Shown here: positions 54,616 through 64,000 of the stretch, piece after piece
Position numbering within the stretch: the first letter of the stretch is position 1
Layout of the letters: every line of letters starts with the position of its first letter
From: Arenibacter hampyeongensis
Lineage (GTDB): Bacteria > Bacteroidota > Bacteroidia > Flavobacteriales > Flavobacteriaceae
Direction: 5' to 3'
NCBI RefSeq assembly: GCF_002909255.1
Contig: NZ_PIOB01000002.1
Coordinates: 186,001-250,000, forward strand
Length of the DNA: 64,000 nucleotides
Notes under the pieces: generated by a model
What the model was told of the DNA's origin: nothing
Databases searched by the model: none
What the model saw: the letters and a program-made list of their open reading frames with translations, nothing else
Position numbers and translations under genes: made by a program

Positions 54616-56535
54616 ATGAAGCTTAAACGATTAATCCTTTGCTTTTTAATATCTAGTACAGCCGTTTCCTTTGGCCAAACCACCGAGGACAATCTTATAA
54701 GATTACAATACAAGGACACTACCTCAACAAAAGATCTGGCGGTGGGTCTCTGGGCCAATCCCTTGCCCATGGATTACGATCAGGATGGAGATCTGGATTT
54801 GGTCATTTCCTGTACCGACGTTCCTTTTAATGGTACATTTTTATTCAAAAACTCTACCAAAGACCAACAAGGTAACCCAATTTTTGATGCTCCCATTAAA
54901 ATTGGTGACGGCATGCGGAATGTTTCCATCTCATATGTTGAAGGGGAACCCAGGGTTTTGGGGGTTGGTTTGGAATATGACAATTTTAGAAGGTATGGAT
55001 ATACCCGGCCAGAAGGACTGTATCAAGCATCCGAGCTACTTGATCTTTATAAGGAACGTTTTAGCGATTGGAAATACGTTGATTATGACAATGACGGGGA
55101 TATGGACCTTATCGTAGGAATAGATGATTGGAGTGAATATGGTTGGGACAATGCCTTTAACGACAAAGGGGAATGGACCAATGGAGATCTTCGTGGTTAC
55201 CTTTATTTATTGACCAACGACAATGGGAAATATAAAAATGATGGTAGAATTATAGCCGGTGATAAACCCATTGATGTTTTTGGCAATACTACCCCCAACA
55301 TAGCCGATTTTGATGGTGATGGTGATCTTGATATTATTTGCGGAGAATTCATTGATCGCTTTAGCTATTTCGAAAACACAGGAAATCGTGAAAACCCCAT
55401 TTATGCCGCAGGTAGATTTCTAGAAAATAATAAAGGAATCCTAAAAATGGATTTGGAAATGATGAGGCCCGTCGCCCTGGATTGGAACAACGATGCTAAA
55501 ATCGACCTTATAGTTGGCGACGAAGACGGTAGGGTGGTATTTATTGAAAACACTGGAACCCTCAGTAATCAAATGCCAGTTTTTAAATCGCCCAAATATA
55601 TCCAACAGAAAAGTCAAAATCTTAAATTCGGTGCTTTGGTTACCCCATATAGTGTTGATTGGGACGATGATGGGGACGAAGATTTGATCTGTGGCAATTC
55701 GGCCGGGTATATTGGTTTTATAGAAAATTTGGATGGAGGGGATTCTCCTGAATGGAAAAAACCCATCTACCTGGAAGCCGATGGGGAGGTAATACGCATT
55801 ATGGCAGGCTACAATGGATCTATTCAAGGACCAGCTGAAAGCAAATGGGGCTATACCACTTTAACTGTCGCTGATTGGGATGGGGATGGTCTAAAGGATA
55901 TTCTGTTGAATTCCATATTTGGAAAAGTGGAATGGTATAAAAATATAGGTGTCAAGGGAGCCCCAAAACTGACTAAAATGGGAGGTGTCAAAGTGGCTTG
56001 GGAGAAAAACAAGATTCCAAAACCCAAATGGAACTGGTGGAATCCGGAAAAAGACGAATTGGCCACACAATGGAGAACTACGCCTTATGCAATAGACTGG
56101 AACAAAGACGGACTAATGGATTTGGTGATGTTGGACCACGAAGGATATTTGGCATTTTTTGAGCGATTTAAAAAGCGGGGAAAACTCTATCTCAAACCTG
56201 GACAACGAATTTTTAAGAATGCCGATGGAGAAATGGGCAAAGATCTGCTTCGTTTAAACGAGCGTGAAGCAGGTGGTAGTGGTCGAAGAAAAATCGAGTT
56301 TACCGATTGGGACGGCGATGGGGATCTTGATCTTTTGGCCAATAGTGAAAATATTGAATGGTACGAGAATTTAGGGAAATCAAACGGAAATACTGTTTTT
56401 AAGAAAAAAGGGAATCTGGTCAAAACCAAGCTTGCCGGGCACACCACTAGCCCAACCGTGGTTGACTGGGATAAGGATGGCAAACCTAATTTATTGATCG
56501 GCGCCGAAGACGGACATTTTTATTATTTAAAATAA
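54616..56535 (+). CDS. Secreted FG-GAP/VCBS-repeat protein
   Basis: Exported protein of 639 residues with signal peptide MKLKRLILCFLISSTAVSFG. About nine repeats carry calcium-binding loops of the DxDxDG type: DYDQDGDLDLV, DYDNDGDMDLI, DFDGDGDLDII, DWNNDAKIDLI, DWDDDGDEDLI, DWDGDGLKDIL, DWNKDGLMDLV, DWDGDGDLDLL, DWDKDGKPNLL. These build a beta-propeller outside the cytoplasm and usually bind glycans or partner proteins. It is the first gene of a run with DUF1080, a dehydrogenase and a second VCBS protein. Confidence 0.9.
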   Translation: MKLKRLILCFLISSTAVSFGQTTEDNLIRLQYKDTTSTKDLAVGLWANPLPMDYDQDGDLDLVISCTDVPFNGTFLFKNSTKDQQGNPIFDAPIKIGDGMRNVSISYVEGEPRVLGVGLEYDNFRRYGYTRPEGLYQASELLDLYKERFSDWKYVDYDNDGDMDLIVGIDDWSEYGWDNAFNDKGEWTNGDLRGYLYLLTNDNGKYKNDGRIIAGDKPIDVFGNTTPNIADFDGDGDLDIICGEFIDRFSYFENTGNRENPIYAAGRFLENNKGILKMDLEMMRPVALDWNNDAKIDLIVGDEDGRVVFIENTGTLSNQMPVFKSPKYIQQKSQNLKFGALVTPYSVDWDDDGDEDLICGNSAGYIGFIENLDGGDSPEWKKPIYLEADGEVIRIMAGYNGSIQGPAESKWGYTTLTVADWDGDGLKDILLNSIFGKVEWYKNIGVKGAPKLTKMGGVKVAWEKNKIPKPKWNWWNPEKDELATQWRTTPYAIDWNKDGLMDLVMLDHEGYLAFFERFKKRGKLYLKPGQRIFKNADGEMGKDLLRLNEREAGGSGRRKIEFTDWDGDGDLDLLANSENIEWYENLGKSNGNTVFKKKGNLVKTKLAGHTTSPTVVDWDKDGKPNLLIGAEDGHFYYLK

Positions 56536-56641
56536 TAACGCTATTTTAAAGCTTATGGGGAAATATGGTCTGTAGGTTTTCTTAATTCTTTAGCTTAATT
56601 TGTAGACAATACTAGCTAATCCAACTGTAAACCAAAGCCGA

Positions 56642-57280
56642 ATGAAACGCTTACTTCTATCCTGTTTTTTAATGTTGTTTATATTGATTGCATGTAAAAA
56701 TAAGATGGCAACTGGGCCAACCTCTCTTTTCAATGGGAAAACATTTTCTGGTTGGGAGGGGGATACCATAAATACCTGGAGGATTAATAACGGAACTATC
56801 ATTGGAGGCTCCTTGGATAAAACGGTCCCTCACAATGATTTTCTGTGCACAAGGCGTTCCTATGCTAATTTCATTCTTAGATTAAAGATAAAATTAACCG
56901 GTCACGAAGGATTTATTAATTCGGGAATCCAATTTAGAAGTAAAAGATTAATAGACCCATCCTATGAAATGACAGGCTACCAAGCAGATTGGGGCGAAAA
57001 TTATTGGGCAAGTCTATATGATGAATCGCGAAGAAATAAAACCTTGATAGCCCCAGACTCTTTAGAAGTTCTTGAATGGATTAACATAAACGACTGGAAC
57101 GATTATGAAATTAGGGCCGAAAACAGAAGAATACGTCTATATATCAATGGTCATATGACGGTTGACTATACCGAAGAAGACCCGACCATACCGCAATCCG
57201 GCTTAATTGGTCTTCAGATTCATGGAGACGGAAAGGCAGAGGTTTCTTTTAAAGATATTTTTATTGAAGAAATAAAGTAA
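56642..57280 (+). CDS. DUF1080 (3-keto-disaccharide hydrolase-like) lipoprotein
   Basis: Lipoprotein of 212 residues with lipobox LIAC (Cys18) and a jelly-roll fold: SLFNGKTFSGWEGDTINTWR, NNGTIIGGSLDKTVPHNDFL, SGIQFRSKRLIDPSYEMTGY and GLIGLQIHGDGKAEVSFKDI. Those are standard DUF1080 landmarks. Some members cleave 3-keto-glycosides made by glucoside 3-dehydrogenases. Placement directly before a large dehydrogenase-like protein suits such a role, but the enzyme here is not proven to act on 3-keto sugars. Confidence 0.88.
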   Translation: MKRLLLSCFLMLFILIACKNKMATGPTSLFNGKTFSGWEGDTINTWRINNGTIIGGSLDKTVPHNDFLCTRRSYANFILRLKIKLTGHEGFINSGIQFRSKRLIDPSYEMTGYQADWGENYWASLYDESRRNKTLIAPDSLEVLEWININDWNDYEIRAENRRIRLYINGHMTVDYTEEDPTIPQSGLIGLQIHGDGKAEVSFKDIFIEEIK

Positions 57281-57333
57281 AACAAATTATAGCTCTTGAA
57301 TATAGACAAGTACACCAATTATAACCCTGACCC

Positions 57334-60216
57334 ATGAACAATCTTCGTTTAATATCCCGCATCTCCACTGCCCTAATGCTATTGATCGTTTTTGTAGGTT
57401 GCCGAACCAAGACCAACAAAGAAGCTTCGGAACAAACTGTTCAGGATTCTACGACCATTGTCCGGGACTATGCGCTGGAAGCTACCATGCTGGGGTATTT
57501 TGCCAAAGATGGGACCCGAAATCCGACCTTAAGGGCCAACCAAGGAGATCTTGTACGAATTACAATAACCAATGGCGAAACCATGACCCATGATATTGCC
57601 ATGGAGAAATTGGGCATAAAGAGTGGTACCCTATTGGAAAAGGGATCCAGTACCAGTATCACCTTCAAGGCTATAGAAAATGACACCTATTTCTGTACGG
57701 TTCCCGGACATCGTGCCGCTGGTATGGTGGGAAAATTTGAGGTCGTTGAGGGAAATCTATCGGGACCATCCATAGCAGGAGTTATACCCACAAAAAAAGG
57801 AAAACCTCTGAACCTAGGCTTCGAAACTGGTTCTTTAAAGGATTGGACAGCCACTGGAGACGCTTTTAAATCGCCACTATACGACCAAGACCCTTCCCCC
57901 GTGCATGATGCCAATGCACTAATCTCCTTTGATGGAGACTACTTTTTAACTAGTGGCGGCAATTCAAACTACAAACTTATGGGCACCATAAGTTCTGTAC
58001 CCTTCAAGGTCACCCACCCATATGCTTCCTTTAAGGTATCAGGGGGTGCATTGGCAGATACGCGTGTTGAATTAGTGTTGGCAGAAACCAATCAGGTTAT
58101 CTTTAGTTCAACAGGACAAGGTAGGGCCACCTTACAACCTGTGGTTGTGGAGCTTGAACCCTATTTACAACAGGATATTTTTATCCAAGTCATAGATAAG
58201 GAGACCGGTATCTCTCAAATTCCATATATAAAAGATGACAAATGGGCACATATAAATTTTGATGATTTCCGGTTCTACCCTACTCGCCCCTACTTTCCCA
58301 ATGAATTAAATAAGGATGATATTATTGTACTGCCCCCATTGGATCCAATTATTAATTCTGGTCTTTCTGGTGAAAAAGCAGCAAACGCCATGACCTTGCC
58401 CGAAGGCTTTAAAATCACCTTGGCCGCCTCAGAACCTGATGTGGTTCGCCCCATAAGCTTTACCCTGGATGCACGTGGTCGCCTTTGGGTTGTTGAAGCA
58501 CACACCTACCCTACCCCAGCCCCTGAAGGGGAAGGAAAAGATCGTATTCTCATTTTTGAGGATACCAATGGTGATGGAACCTTGGACAGTAAAAAAGTGT
58601 TTACTGAAGGCCTAAATCTTGTTAGCGGAATAGAAGTAGGCATGGGAGGTGTTTGGTTAGGGGCTGCACCGTATTTACTTTTTATACCTATCGATGCGGA
58701 AAAGGACAAGCCTGCTGGCCCACCTCAAAAATTGTTGGATGGTTGGGGATTGGATGACACTCATGAAGTTCTAAATAATCTACGCTGGGGCCCGGACGGA
58801 TGGCTTTATGGTGTTCAGGGAGTTTTTACACATTCCAATGTGGGCAAGCCCGGAGCTTCTGACAACCAAAGAACCAAAATCAACGCAGGAGTATGGCGCT
58901 ATCACCCAACAAGACATGAGTTTGAAGTATTTGCAGAAGGAAGTAGTAATCCATGGGGTATTGATTTTAATGATTACGGACATCCGTTCATCACGGTTTG
59001 CGTAATTCCGCACCTTTACCATGTTATTCAAGGGGCCAGATACCAACGGCAGGCCGGGAATCATTTTAACCCCTACACCTATGATGATATTAAAACCATA
59101 GGAGACCATGTACATTGGTTGGGCGACCGTGGACCACATGCCGGTAATTTCCGATCGGCGGCAGCTGGTGGTGGTCATGCCCACGCAGGCGCCATGATTT
59201 ATTTGGGCGGAAATTCCTGGCCCAAAAAATATAGGAACACCATCTTTATGAACAACATCAATGGATCTAAACTTAACAATGATCAACTTACCCGTTCGGG
59301 GTCAGGATATGTTGGATCACATAATAAGGATTTTTTGGCCATGAACGATTCGTGGTCACAATGGCTCAACTTTAAATATGACCCCAGTGGATCGGTATTC
59401 GCCATAGATTGGTACGATCAGAACCAATGCCACAGTTCCAACCCCGATGTGCATGACAAAACTTTGGGACGAATCTTTAAGATCAGCCATAAAAATGATC
59501 AATGGGTTAAGGTTGATTTGCAAAAAGCTTCAGACCTGGAACTTGTCAACTATCAATTACATCCCAATGAATTTTATGTAAGACAGGCCAGGACAATCTT
59601 ACAAGAGCGAGGCGGCAATCCTGAAGTCCATACAGCGCTTAAAGATATTCTAACCAACAATCAGGATGTAACCAGGAAGCTTAGAGCGCTATGGACCTTA
59701 CATGTTACCCAAGGGCTAAACGAAAATGAACTAAATGATTTATTGAGCAGTGACAATGAATATCTTAGAAGTTGGACCATACAGTTACTGACCGAGGATA
59801 AGAAGGTATCACCAACCACCTTGGAACAGTTTGTAAGGATGGCCAAAAAAGATCAATCAGCTTTGGTAAGACTCTACCTCGCCTCTGGAATGCTTCGTTT
59901 GGCACCTGCAAAGCGATGGGACGTTTTGGAGGCACTGGTTCAGAAGACGGAAGACGTGGCAGATCACAATTTACCTTTAATGTTGTGGTACGCCACCGAA
60001 CCCCTGATTCCGCTGGACCCGGAACGGGCGCTTCAATTGGCCGGAAAAGCCAAAATTCCAAATATTTTAAGCTATACACTTCAAAGGATAGGGGCATTGA
60101 AAACCACGGAATCCAAAAATTTATTGAAAAAGTACCAAGGCCAATTAAACACAGTGCGATCAGACGAGGATGGGGAACATAAAATGCTCATTGAAAAACT
60201 ATTGAGCGAACAATAG
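57334..60216 (+). CDS. Cupredoxin-fused putative membrane-bound dehydrogenase lipoprotein
   Basis: Lipoprotein of 960 residues (lipobox Cys23 in VFVGC). Residues 45-140 form a plastocyanin-like domain with type-I copper ligands His86 (MTHDIAM), Cys121 and His126 (YFCTVPGHRAAGM), and Met131. Residues 150-320 are a carbohydrate-binding-like beta domain (LNLGFETGSLKDWTATGDAF). Residues 345-740 form a six-bladed propeller of the soluble/PVC-type dehydrogenase kind (MTLPEGFKITLAASEPDVVR, DARGRLWVVEAHTYP, WGPDGWLYGVQGVFTHSNVG). HEAT-like helices follow. No CxxCH is present, although many relatives end in a cytochrome c. It may pass electrons to the copper domain instead. Confidence 0.85.
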   Translation: MNNLRLISRISTALMLLIVFVGCRTKTNKEASEQTVQDSTTIVRDYALEATMLGYFAKDGTRNPTLRANQGDLVRITITNGETMTHDIAMEKLGIKSGTLLEKGSSTSITFKAIENDTYFCTVPGHRAAGMVGKFEVVEGNLSGPSIAGVIPTKKGKPLNLGFETGSLKDWTATGDAFKSPLYDQDPSPVHDANALISFDGDYFLTSGGNSNYKLMGTISSVPFKVTHPYASFKVSGGALADTRVELVLAETNQVIFSSTGQGRATLQPVVVELEPYLQQDIFIQVIDKETGISQIPYIKDDKWAHINFDDFRFYPTRPYFPNELNKDDIIVLPPLDPIINSGLSGEKAANAMTLPEGFKITLAASEPDVVRPISFTLDARGRLWVVEAHTYPTPAPEGEGKDRILIFEDTNGDGTLDSKKVFTEGLNLVSGIEVGMGGVWLGAAPYLLFIPIDAEKDKPAGPPQKLLDGWGLDDTHEVLNNLRWGPDGWLYGVQGVFTHSNVGKPGASDNQRTKINAGVWRYHPTRHEFEVFAEGSSNPWGIDFNDYGHPFITVCVIPHLYHVIQGARYQRQAGNHFNPYTYDDIKTIGDHVHWLGDRGPHAGNFRSAAAGGGHAHAGAMIYLGGNSWPKKYRNTIFMNNINGSKLNNDQLTRSGSGYVGSHNKDFLAMNDSWSQWLNFKYDPSGSVFAIDWYDQNQCHSSNPDVHDKTLGRIFKISHKNDQWVKVDLQKASDLELVNYQLHPNEFYVRQARTILQERGGNPEVHTALKDILTNNQDVTRKLRALWTLHVTQGLNENELNDLLSSDNEYLRSWTIQLLTEDKKVSPTTLEQFVRMAKKDQSALVRLYLASGMLRLAPAKRWDVLEALVQKTEDVADHNLPLMLWYATEPLIPLDPERALQLAGKAKIPNILSYTLQRIGALKTTESKNLLKKYQGQLNTVRSDEDGEHKMLIEKLLSEQ

Positions 60217-60271
60217 CCAAACAATTGCATATTAAAAACAGTTAATTTTAATACCATAACAAAATCAAAAA

Positions 60272-61456
60272 ATGAGAATGGCAACTAATAATACTATTGG
60301 ACAGGTCTTATTTGGTCTTTTGATGTATTTCAATACTATACCTGTGTCCATTGGCCAGAACACAACCTCCAATGATTTTAAAAAAACTGTCCTTACGAGG
60401 GATTTTATTTCTGAGGGTGTTGCTGTGGCAGACTTAAACAAGGACGGGTTGATGGATATTATCGCGGGCTACTATTGGTTTGAAGCTCCTTCTTGGACGC
60501 GCCACGAGATGGCTCCCTCCCGCACCTTTAATCCGTGGAAGGAATACTGTGAATCTTTCCTTAACTTGGGTATGGACGTAAATTTGGACGGCTGGGATGA
60601 TGTGATTATCATAGATTATCCCGGAAAACCTGGTTTCTGGTTCGAAAACCCCAAAAACAAATCCGGGGTTTGGAAAAAGCATATTATAGCCGACGGAATG
60701 GGCATTTCCAATGAATCACCGGGTTTTGTAGATATTGATGGTGATGGCAGGCTGGATATCCTTTGTGGTGATGTGGATAAAAAGCAAATAGTTTGGCTAC
60801 AGGCTCCATTGAATCCAGGGGGTACCGAATGGAAAAGATTTCCTATCAGCACTGAAAATGTACCTGGAACCGACCGATTTTCGCATGGCATTGGACTGGG
60901 AGATGTTAATAATGATGGTATGGATGATGTGGTTATTCCGGAAGGATGGTTTGAAGGAAAGGCTGATAAAACGGTAGGCAAATGGAAATTTCACTCTGCC
61001 AACCTAGGTGATCCCTGTTCCCATATGCAGGTGATGGATGTAAATAACGATGGTAAAAATGATGTGGTCAGTTCCTCGGCACATGCCCTAGGTGTTTGGT
61101 GGCATGAACAGCAAGACGGACAAAACTTCAACACCCATTTAATTAGCAATACTACCGCCCAAACCCATTCCACCATTATGGCCGACATAAATGGTGATGC
61201 TAAAAAGGAACTAATTACAGGCAAACGCTACTTGGCCCATAATGGAAACGATGCAGGTGACAGTGATGCCCCAATTCTTCTTTATATTGAATTTACCCCG
61301 CAAAACGCCCCTTATTACACGGAACACATTATTGACCGTGATTCCGGTGCAGGACTTAATATTGTTGTAGAGGACATAAACAAAGACCAGCAACCTGATA
61401 TCGTAATTGCGAACAAAAACGGAGTCTTTCTATTTGAGAATAAGATGGGGAAGTGA
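60272..61456 (+). CDS. Secreted FG-GAP/VCBS-repeat protein
   Basis: Exported protein of 394 residues with a signal segment near QVLFGLLMYFNTIPVSIGQN. Seven repeats with calcium loops: DLNKDGLMDII, DVNLDGWDDVI, DIDGDGRLDIL, DVNNDGMDDVV, DVNNDGKNDVV, DINGDAKKELI, DINKDQQPDIV. It has the aldose-related AGYYWFEAPSW and GKRYLAHNGNDAGDSD segments common in these Bacteroidota propellers. It follows the dehydrogenase by 55 bp and ends the run. It probably serves on the surface or in the periplasm with the first VCBS protein. Confidence 0.88.
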   Translation: MRMATNNTIGQVLFGLLMYFNTIPVSIGQNTTSNDFKKTVLTRDFISEGVAVADLNKDGLMDIIAGYYWFEAPSWTRHEMAPSRTFNPWKEYCESFLNLGMDVNLDGWDDVIIIDYPGKPGFWFENPKNKSGVWKKHIIADGMGISNESPGFVDIDGDGRLDILCGDVDKKQIVWLQAPLNPGGTEWKRFPISTENVPGTDRFSHGIGLGDVNNDGMDDVVIPEGWFEGKADKTVGKWKFHSANLGDPCSHMQVMDVNNDGKNDVVSSSAHALGVWWHEQQDGQNFNTHLISNTTAQTHSTIMADINGDAKKELITGKRYLAHNGNDAGDSDAPILLYIEFTPQNAPYYTEHIIDRDSGAGLNIVVEDINKDQQPDIVIANKNGVFLFENKMGK

Positions 61457-61648
61457 CGATTAGCTGGTGATAGGGCATTCCTTTAACACCACAGCCTGTT
61501 CCAAATCACAATTCAGGGGTGAACAGAAACCACCCATTACAGGTTTTTTGTTCTGCACTGTTATATACGCTTCTCTTCAACTCTTTATTATCCATCGAAT
61601 TGTTAGGCCAAAACGGTCTTTCTATGATTTCGTTAAGGTTAAAAAAAA

Positions 61649-61675
61649 AGCCCGATACAATTATTGTATCGGGCT
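61649..61675. terminator. Bidirectional terminator between VCBS gene and SusD gene
   Basis: AGCCCGATACAA pairs with TTGTATCGGGCT (12 bp, loop TTA), with an A-run before and T/A-rich DNA after. It lies between the convergent VCBS and SusD genes, so it can serve both. Confidence 0.9.
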
Positions 61676-61704
61676 TCATAAAAAAATAAAACTAACTCAA
61701 ATCC

Positions 61705-63288
61705 TTAATTAACGTCCCAAAATATTTTGGTGGTTAAGTTATCCTCTCCACTAACCGTATTATAGTTGTCGGTGTTATAAACACGCTCACTATTTGGGTA
61801 AAGCCATCTGTTTGGAGGCAAGGTTTGTTCATTGGCGTTATCTACCTGAAATGTAAATTGAGGTAAATTTAACCTTCTTTGCTCCGCCCAGCTATCTGGT
61901 AATTGAAGAACACTAAAATGTATCCACTTTTCGGTTGCAATTAAAGACAATTTCTCCGCAGCCGTAGTAGCGTTATCCCAATTAACATCGGCACTGCTAA
62001 TATAAGCTTGTACTTCAGTATCATCTGTTGGTGTTAAGGGACCAGAGGTTCCATCAGCACTCAAGTCACGTAGGTTATAGTAGAATTCAGTAGATTTCTC
62101 TATCGCATCCTCATAACTAGCTTGTGCCATGGCGTCATTACTAGCCTTCAAATAATACTCAGCTTTAATTAAACTTACTTCCGCCGCTGTAAACAATAAT
62201 CCAGGGAAATATTCATTTCTACTTAATGTGGAACGGTTATACCTAGACAAAGTTCCAGTAGCAACTAAAGTAGTTTGGTCATTTTCGTTTAACAATGGAT
62301 CCAATCCCAAATAGCTGGTGCCAGCATTTTCCCCTGGCTCGTACATTGCTCTCAATCTAGGGTCGGCGTTATCCAACATATGATCGATCATTTCCTTTCC
62401 GGCCAAGTTACCATCCCAATCTTCCAAACCGCTTCTAAAACCTTTAGAGTGTATTGGGGTATCCAAACTAACGACGTCTATTTGAACGTTTTCGGCATTG
62501 GTTTCCACTACAGGGTATTGGGAAGGATTTCCTAAAATCGCAGCGATTTCGGATGTTGCCCTAGACTGAAATTCCGAAACCCCGGAAACCCTGGTCAACA
62601 TTCTTAGCCTAAGTGAATTACAATACTTCTTCCAAGTAGATAAATCACCTCCATTGACAAAATCCTGAGTTTGAAAACCTACCATGATACCTGGGCTAAC
62701 ACTGATGCTGTTCAATTCATCAGAAAAGCCTTTTAAACCATCCAACATAGTCGTATAAATACTTTCCGCTGTATCATAAGATGGTAATGAAGCCAAATAA
62801 TCACCACCGTTTTGACTTAAACGACCAGCATCAGAGAATGGAATATCACCATGTAAGTCTACTACCCTTTGGGTATGATCATATAGGTAAATAGTGGCCG
62901 TAAGCATATATACCCTTAATTCAGCTTGATCCTCCGAAGAAAGATTATTGTAAATTTTCTCCAACTCCCTGTATTGGGCCAAGAAATCATAGTAATTGCT
63001 CCAACGTGGGCCAATACCTGCTTCACCTGGCACATATTGGTTGGAAGAATTTACCCAACCCACTGCTTGAGTGTAACGTGTTAATGTAGTTCTTAGAACA
63101 ACAAAATAGTTCCAATAGGCCGGAAGTACGTATTCCCTATTCGTAACCAACATTCCAGCAAATTGCTTTTCTACAGTGGCTGTCGATACTTTTGAAGGGT
63201 TTGCGTAATTCTCGCTAAAATCTGCCTCAGTACAACCGCTGATGGCCGAAGCCATAACTATACTGAGCATTATCGATAATTTTTTCAT
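61705..63288 (-). CDS. SusD/RagB-family outer-membrane lipoprotein
   Basis: Surface glycan- or nutrient-binding lipoprotein of 527 residues with lipobox ISGC (Cys19). It belongs to the SusD-like_2 type: opening TEADFSENYANPSKVSTATV, the TPR segments (YMLTATIYLYDHTQRVVDLH GDIPFSDAG) and NSLRLRMLTRVSG, and the end EKWIHFSVLQLPDSWAEQRR. It lies 34 bp after the SusC gene on the same strand and acts as the lid of that TonB receptor. The ligand is unknown. Confidence 0.94.
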   Translation of the reverse strand: MKKLSIMLSIVMASAISGCTEADFSENYANPSKVSTATVEKQFAGMLVTNREYVLPAYWNYFVVLRTTLTRYTQAVGWVNSSNQYVPGEAGIGPRWSNYYDFLAQYRELEKIYNNLSSEDQAELRVYMLTATIYLYDHTQRVVDLHGDIPFSDAGRLSQNGGDYLASLPSYDTAESIYTTMLDGLKGFSDELNSISVSPGIMVGFQTQDFVNGGDLSTWKKYCNSLRLRMLTRVSGVSEFQSRATSEIAAILGNPSQYPVVETNAENVQIDVVSLDTPIHSKGFRSGLEDWDGNLAGKEMIDHMLDNADPRLRAMYEPGENAGTSYLGLDPLLNENDQTTLVATGTLSRYNRSTLSRNEYFPGLLFTAAEVSLIKAEYYLKASNDAMAQASYEDAIEKSTEFYYNLRDLSADGTSGPLTPTDDTEVQAYISSADVNWDNATTAAEKLSLIATEKWIHFSVLQLPDSWAEQRRLNLPQFTFQVDNANEQTLPPNRWLYPNSERVYNTDNYNTVSGEDNLTTKIFWDVN

Positions 63289-63322
63289 GAAATATCTTTT
63301 TATATAATTCTTATTTATATTA

Positions 63323-64000
63323 TTATAAACTAGCTCTTACCATTAAACCGAAAGAACGAGTTGAAGGGTTGGTACCAACGTTATTAACGTTTTGGAACCA
63401 TCTAGAACCTGCTGTTGTCTGTTCACCATCCATATCCTTGATTGTTCTATATATATAAAACAAGTTTCTACCGAAAACCGAGAATTGCAATTTACTAAGT
63501 CCTATCTTATCAATTACTTTTCTAGGCATTTTATAGCCTATGGACAATTCCCTCATTTTGAAATAGGTGTTCTCCTTAATGTATAGCTCATAACGTGTGT
63601 TAGGGCTATATTGTGGTCCACCCCAGTTATATACTGTCCAGTAATAATCAGCAGAAGAAGCTATTTGATCGTTAGGTTGACCATCATTGGTAACTCCATC
63701 CAATAGAATACCATCATGGTACACTACTTCTCCTCCTGGACCAGCAGTTGCACTTGGGGTAGTCTGAATTCTGGTACCAGTACCATTCTCCTCATAATAA
63801 CTAAGTCCGCCACTTTCTGTGTCCATGAACTTTGTGCTCTCCTCGGTTAAACCACGACTGGTCATCCAGTTAAGTGCAGTTGGCATAACGTGCCCTCCAA
63901 TTCGGCCATCCACAAGAGCATCCAATGTAATGTTCTTATAGCTAAAAGAGTTCATTACCCCTCCAGTCCATTTAGGCATAGCATTACCAAATTTTTCCAT
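63323..64000 (-). CDS. SusC/RagA-family TonB-dependent receptor, C-terminal part only
   Basis: The reading frame enters from the right edge; the Met codon at 63998-64000 is almost certainly internal, since SusC proteins are about 1000 residues and only the last 225 are seen. The barrel end is typical: NTYFKMRELSIGYKMPRKVI, SKLQFSVFGRNLFYIYRTIK and the final FGLMVRASL. With the SusD gene it forms a nutrient importer; the neighbouring VCBS/DUF1080/dehydrogenase run converges on it. Confidence 0.94.
   Translation of the reverse strand: MEKFGNAMPKWTGGVMNSFSYKNITLDALVDGRIGGHVMPTALNWMTSRGLTEESTKFMDTESGGLSYYEENGTGTRIQTTPSATAGPGGEVVYHDGILLDGVTNDGQPNDQIASSADYYWTVYNWGGPQYSPNTRYELYIKENTYFKMRELSIGYKMPRKVIDKIGLSKLQFSVFGRNLFYIYRTIKDMDGEQTTAGSRWFQNVNNVGTNPSTRSFGLMVRASL

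Noticed and set aside
57334-60216. Cytochrome c domain in the dehydrogenase-like protein
   Set aside because: No CxxCH motif anywhere in its 960 residues.

Overview
The window looks like a chromosomal stretch from a marine member of the Bacteroidota, most likely Flavobacteriaceae. It carries SusC/SusD-type and CarboxypepD-regulated TonB receptors, DUF4249 and TamL lipoproteins, propeller-type hybrid two-component proteins, LytTR regulators, single-domain receivers ending in a TTSLNPDD-like segment, weak Shine-Dalgarno signals, and an AT-rich base composition. No plasmid, phage, IS element or CRISPR array was recognised.

Layout. (1) 1-3967: end of a sugar-utilisation locus, with a PfkB sugar kinase (cut by the left edge), an SLC45/sucrose-type MFS transporter, and a divergent LacI regulator preceded by two palindromic operators 21 bp apart. 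(2) 4289-11800: a signalling region. A small outer-membrane barrel, a periplasmic binding lipoprotein, a 4-helix-bundle histidine kinase and a receiver are followed by an HPt protein with a LytTR regulator, then a cluster of very short ORFs including two tandem 56-residue membrane proteins that differ only at synonymous sites, then an orphan receiver. (3) 12028-16238: a decayed DUF808 fragment, a HAD phosphatase, and a DUF4249 lipoprotein with a TonB receptor. (4) 17127-20253: an ECF sigma/anti-sigma operon with envelope proteins; DUF808 at 20311-21207. (5) 21720-29028: TamB and the lipoprotein TamL. (6) 29213-41442: CsbD, an AI-2E-family permease, small membrane proteins, a cytochrome c lipoprotein, two overlapping LytS-type kinases with a LytTR regulator, a propeller sensor with a degenerate kinase module, a short basic peptide gene with its own terminator, and a membrane adenylate cyclase with an NAD(P)-binding protein. 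(7) 42169-47117: a quinone-oxidoreductase/SnoaL/DoxX cluster, SigZ with arsenite methyltransferase, and an AraC regulator. (8) 47520-54253: a secreted protein, a 1461-residue hybrid two-component regulator, then a gene-poor stretch with decayed regulator fragments, a 91-bp tandem repeat and a tRNA-Pro(GGG). (9) 54616-64000: two secreted FG-GAP/VCBS proteins, a DUF1080 lipoprotein, a cupredoxin-dehydrogenase fusion, and a SusD/SusC pair (SusC cut by the right edge), probably a glycan or glycoside acquisition and oxidation locus.

Most genes are ordinary for the group. The less explained items are the tandem identical micro-proteins (10715-11126), the short basic peptide gene (39247-39357), the binding-lipoprotein/kinase operon, two kinase-like proteins lacking ATP-binding motifs, the dispersed hairpin repeat family beside tRNA-Pro, and the cupredoxin-dehydrogenase/DUF1080/VCBS locus. 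All calls come from reading the sequence and from remembered family features; no database search was run.
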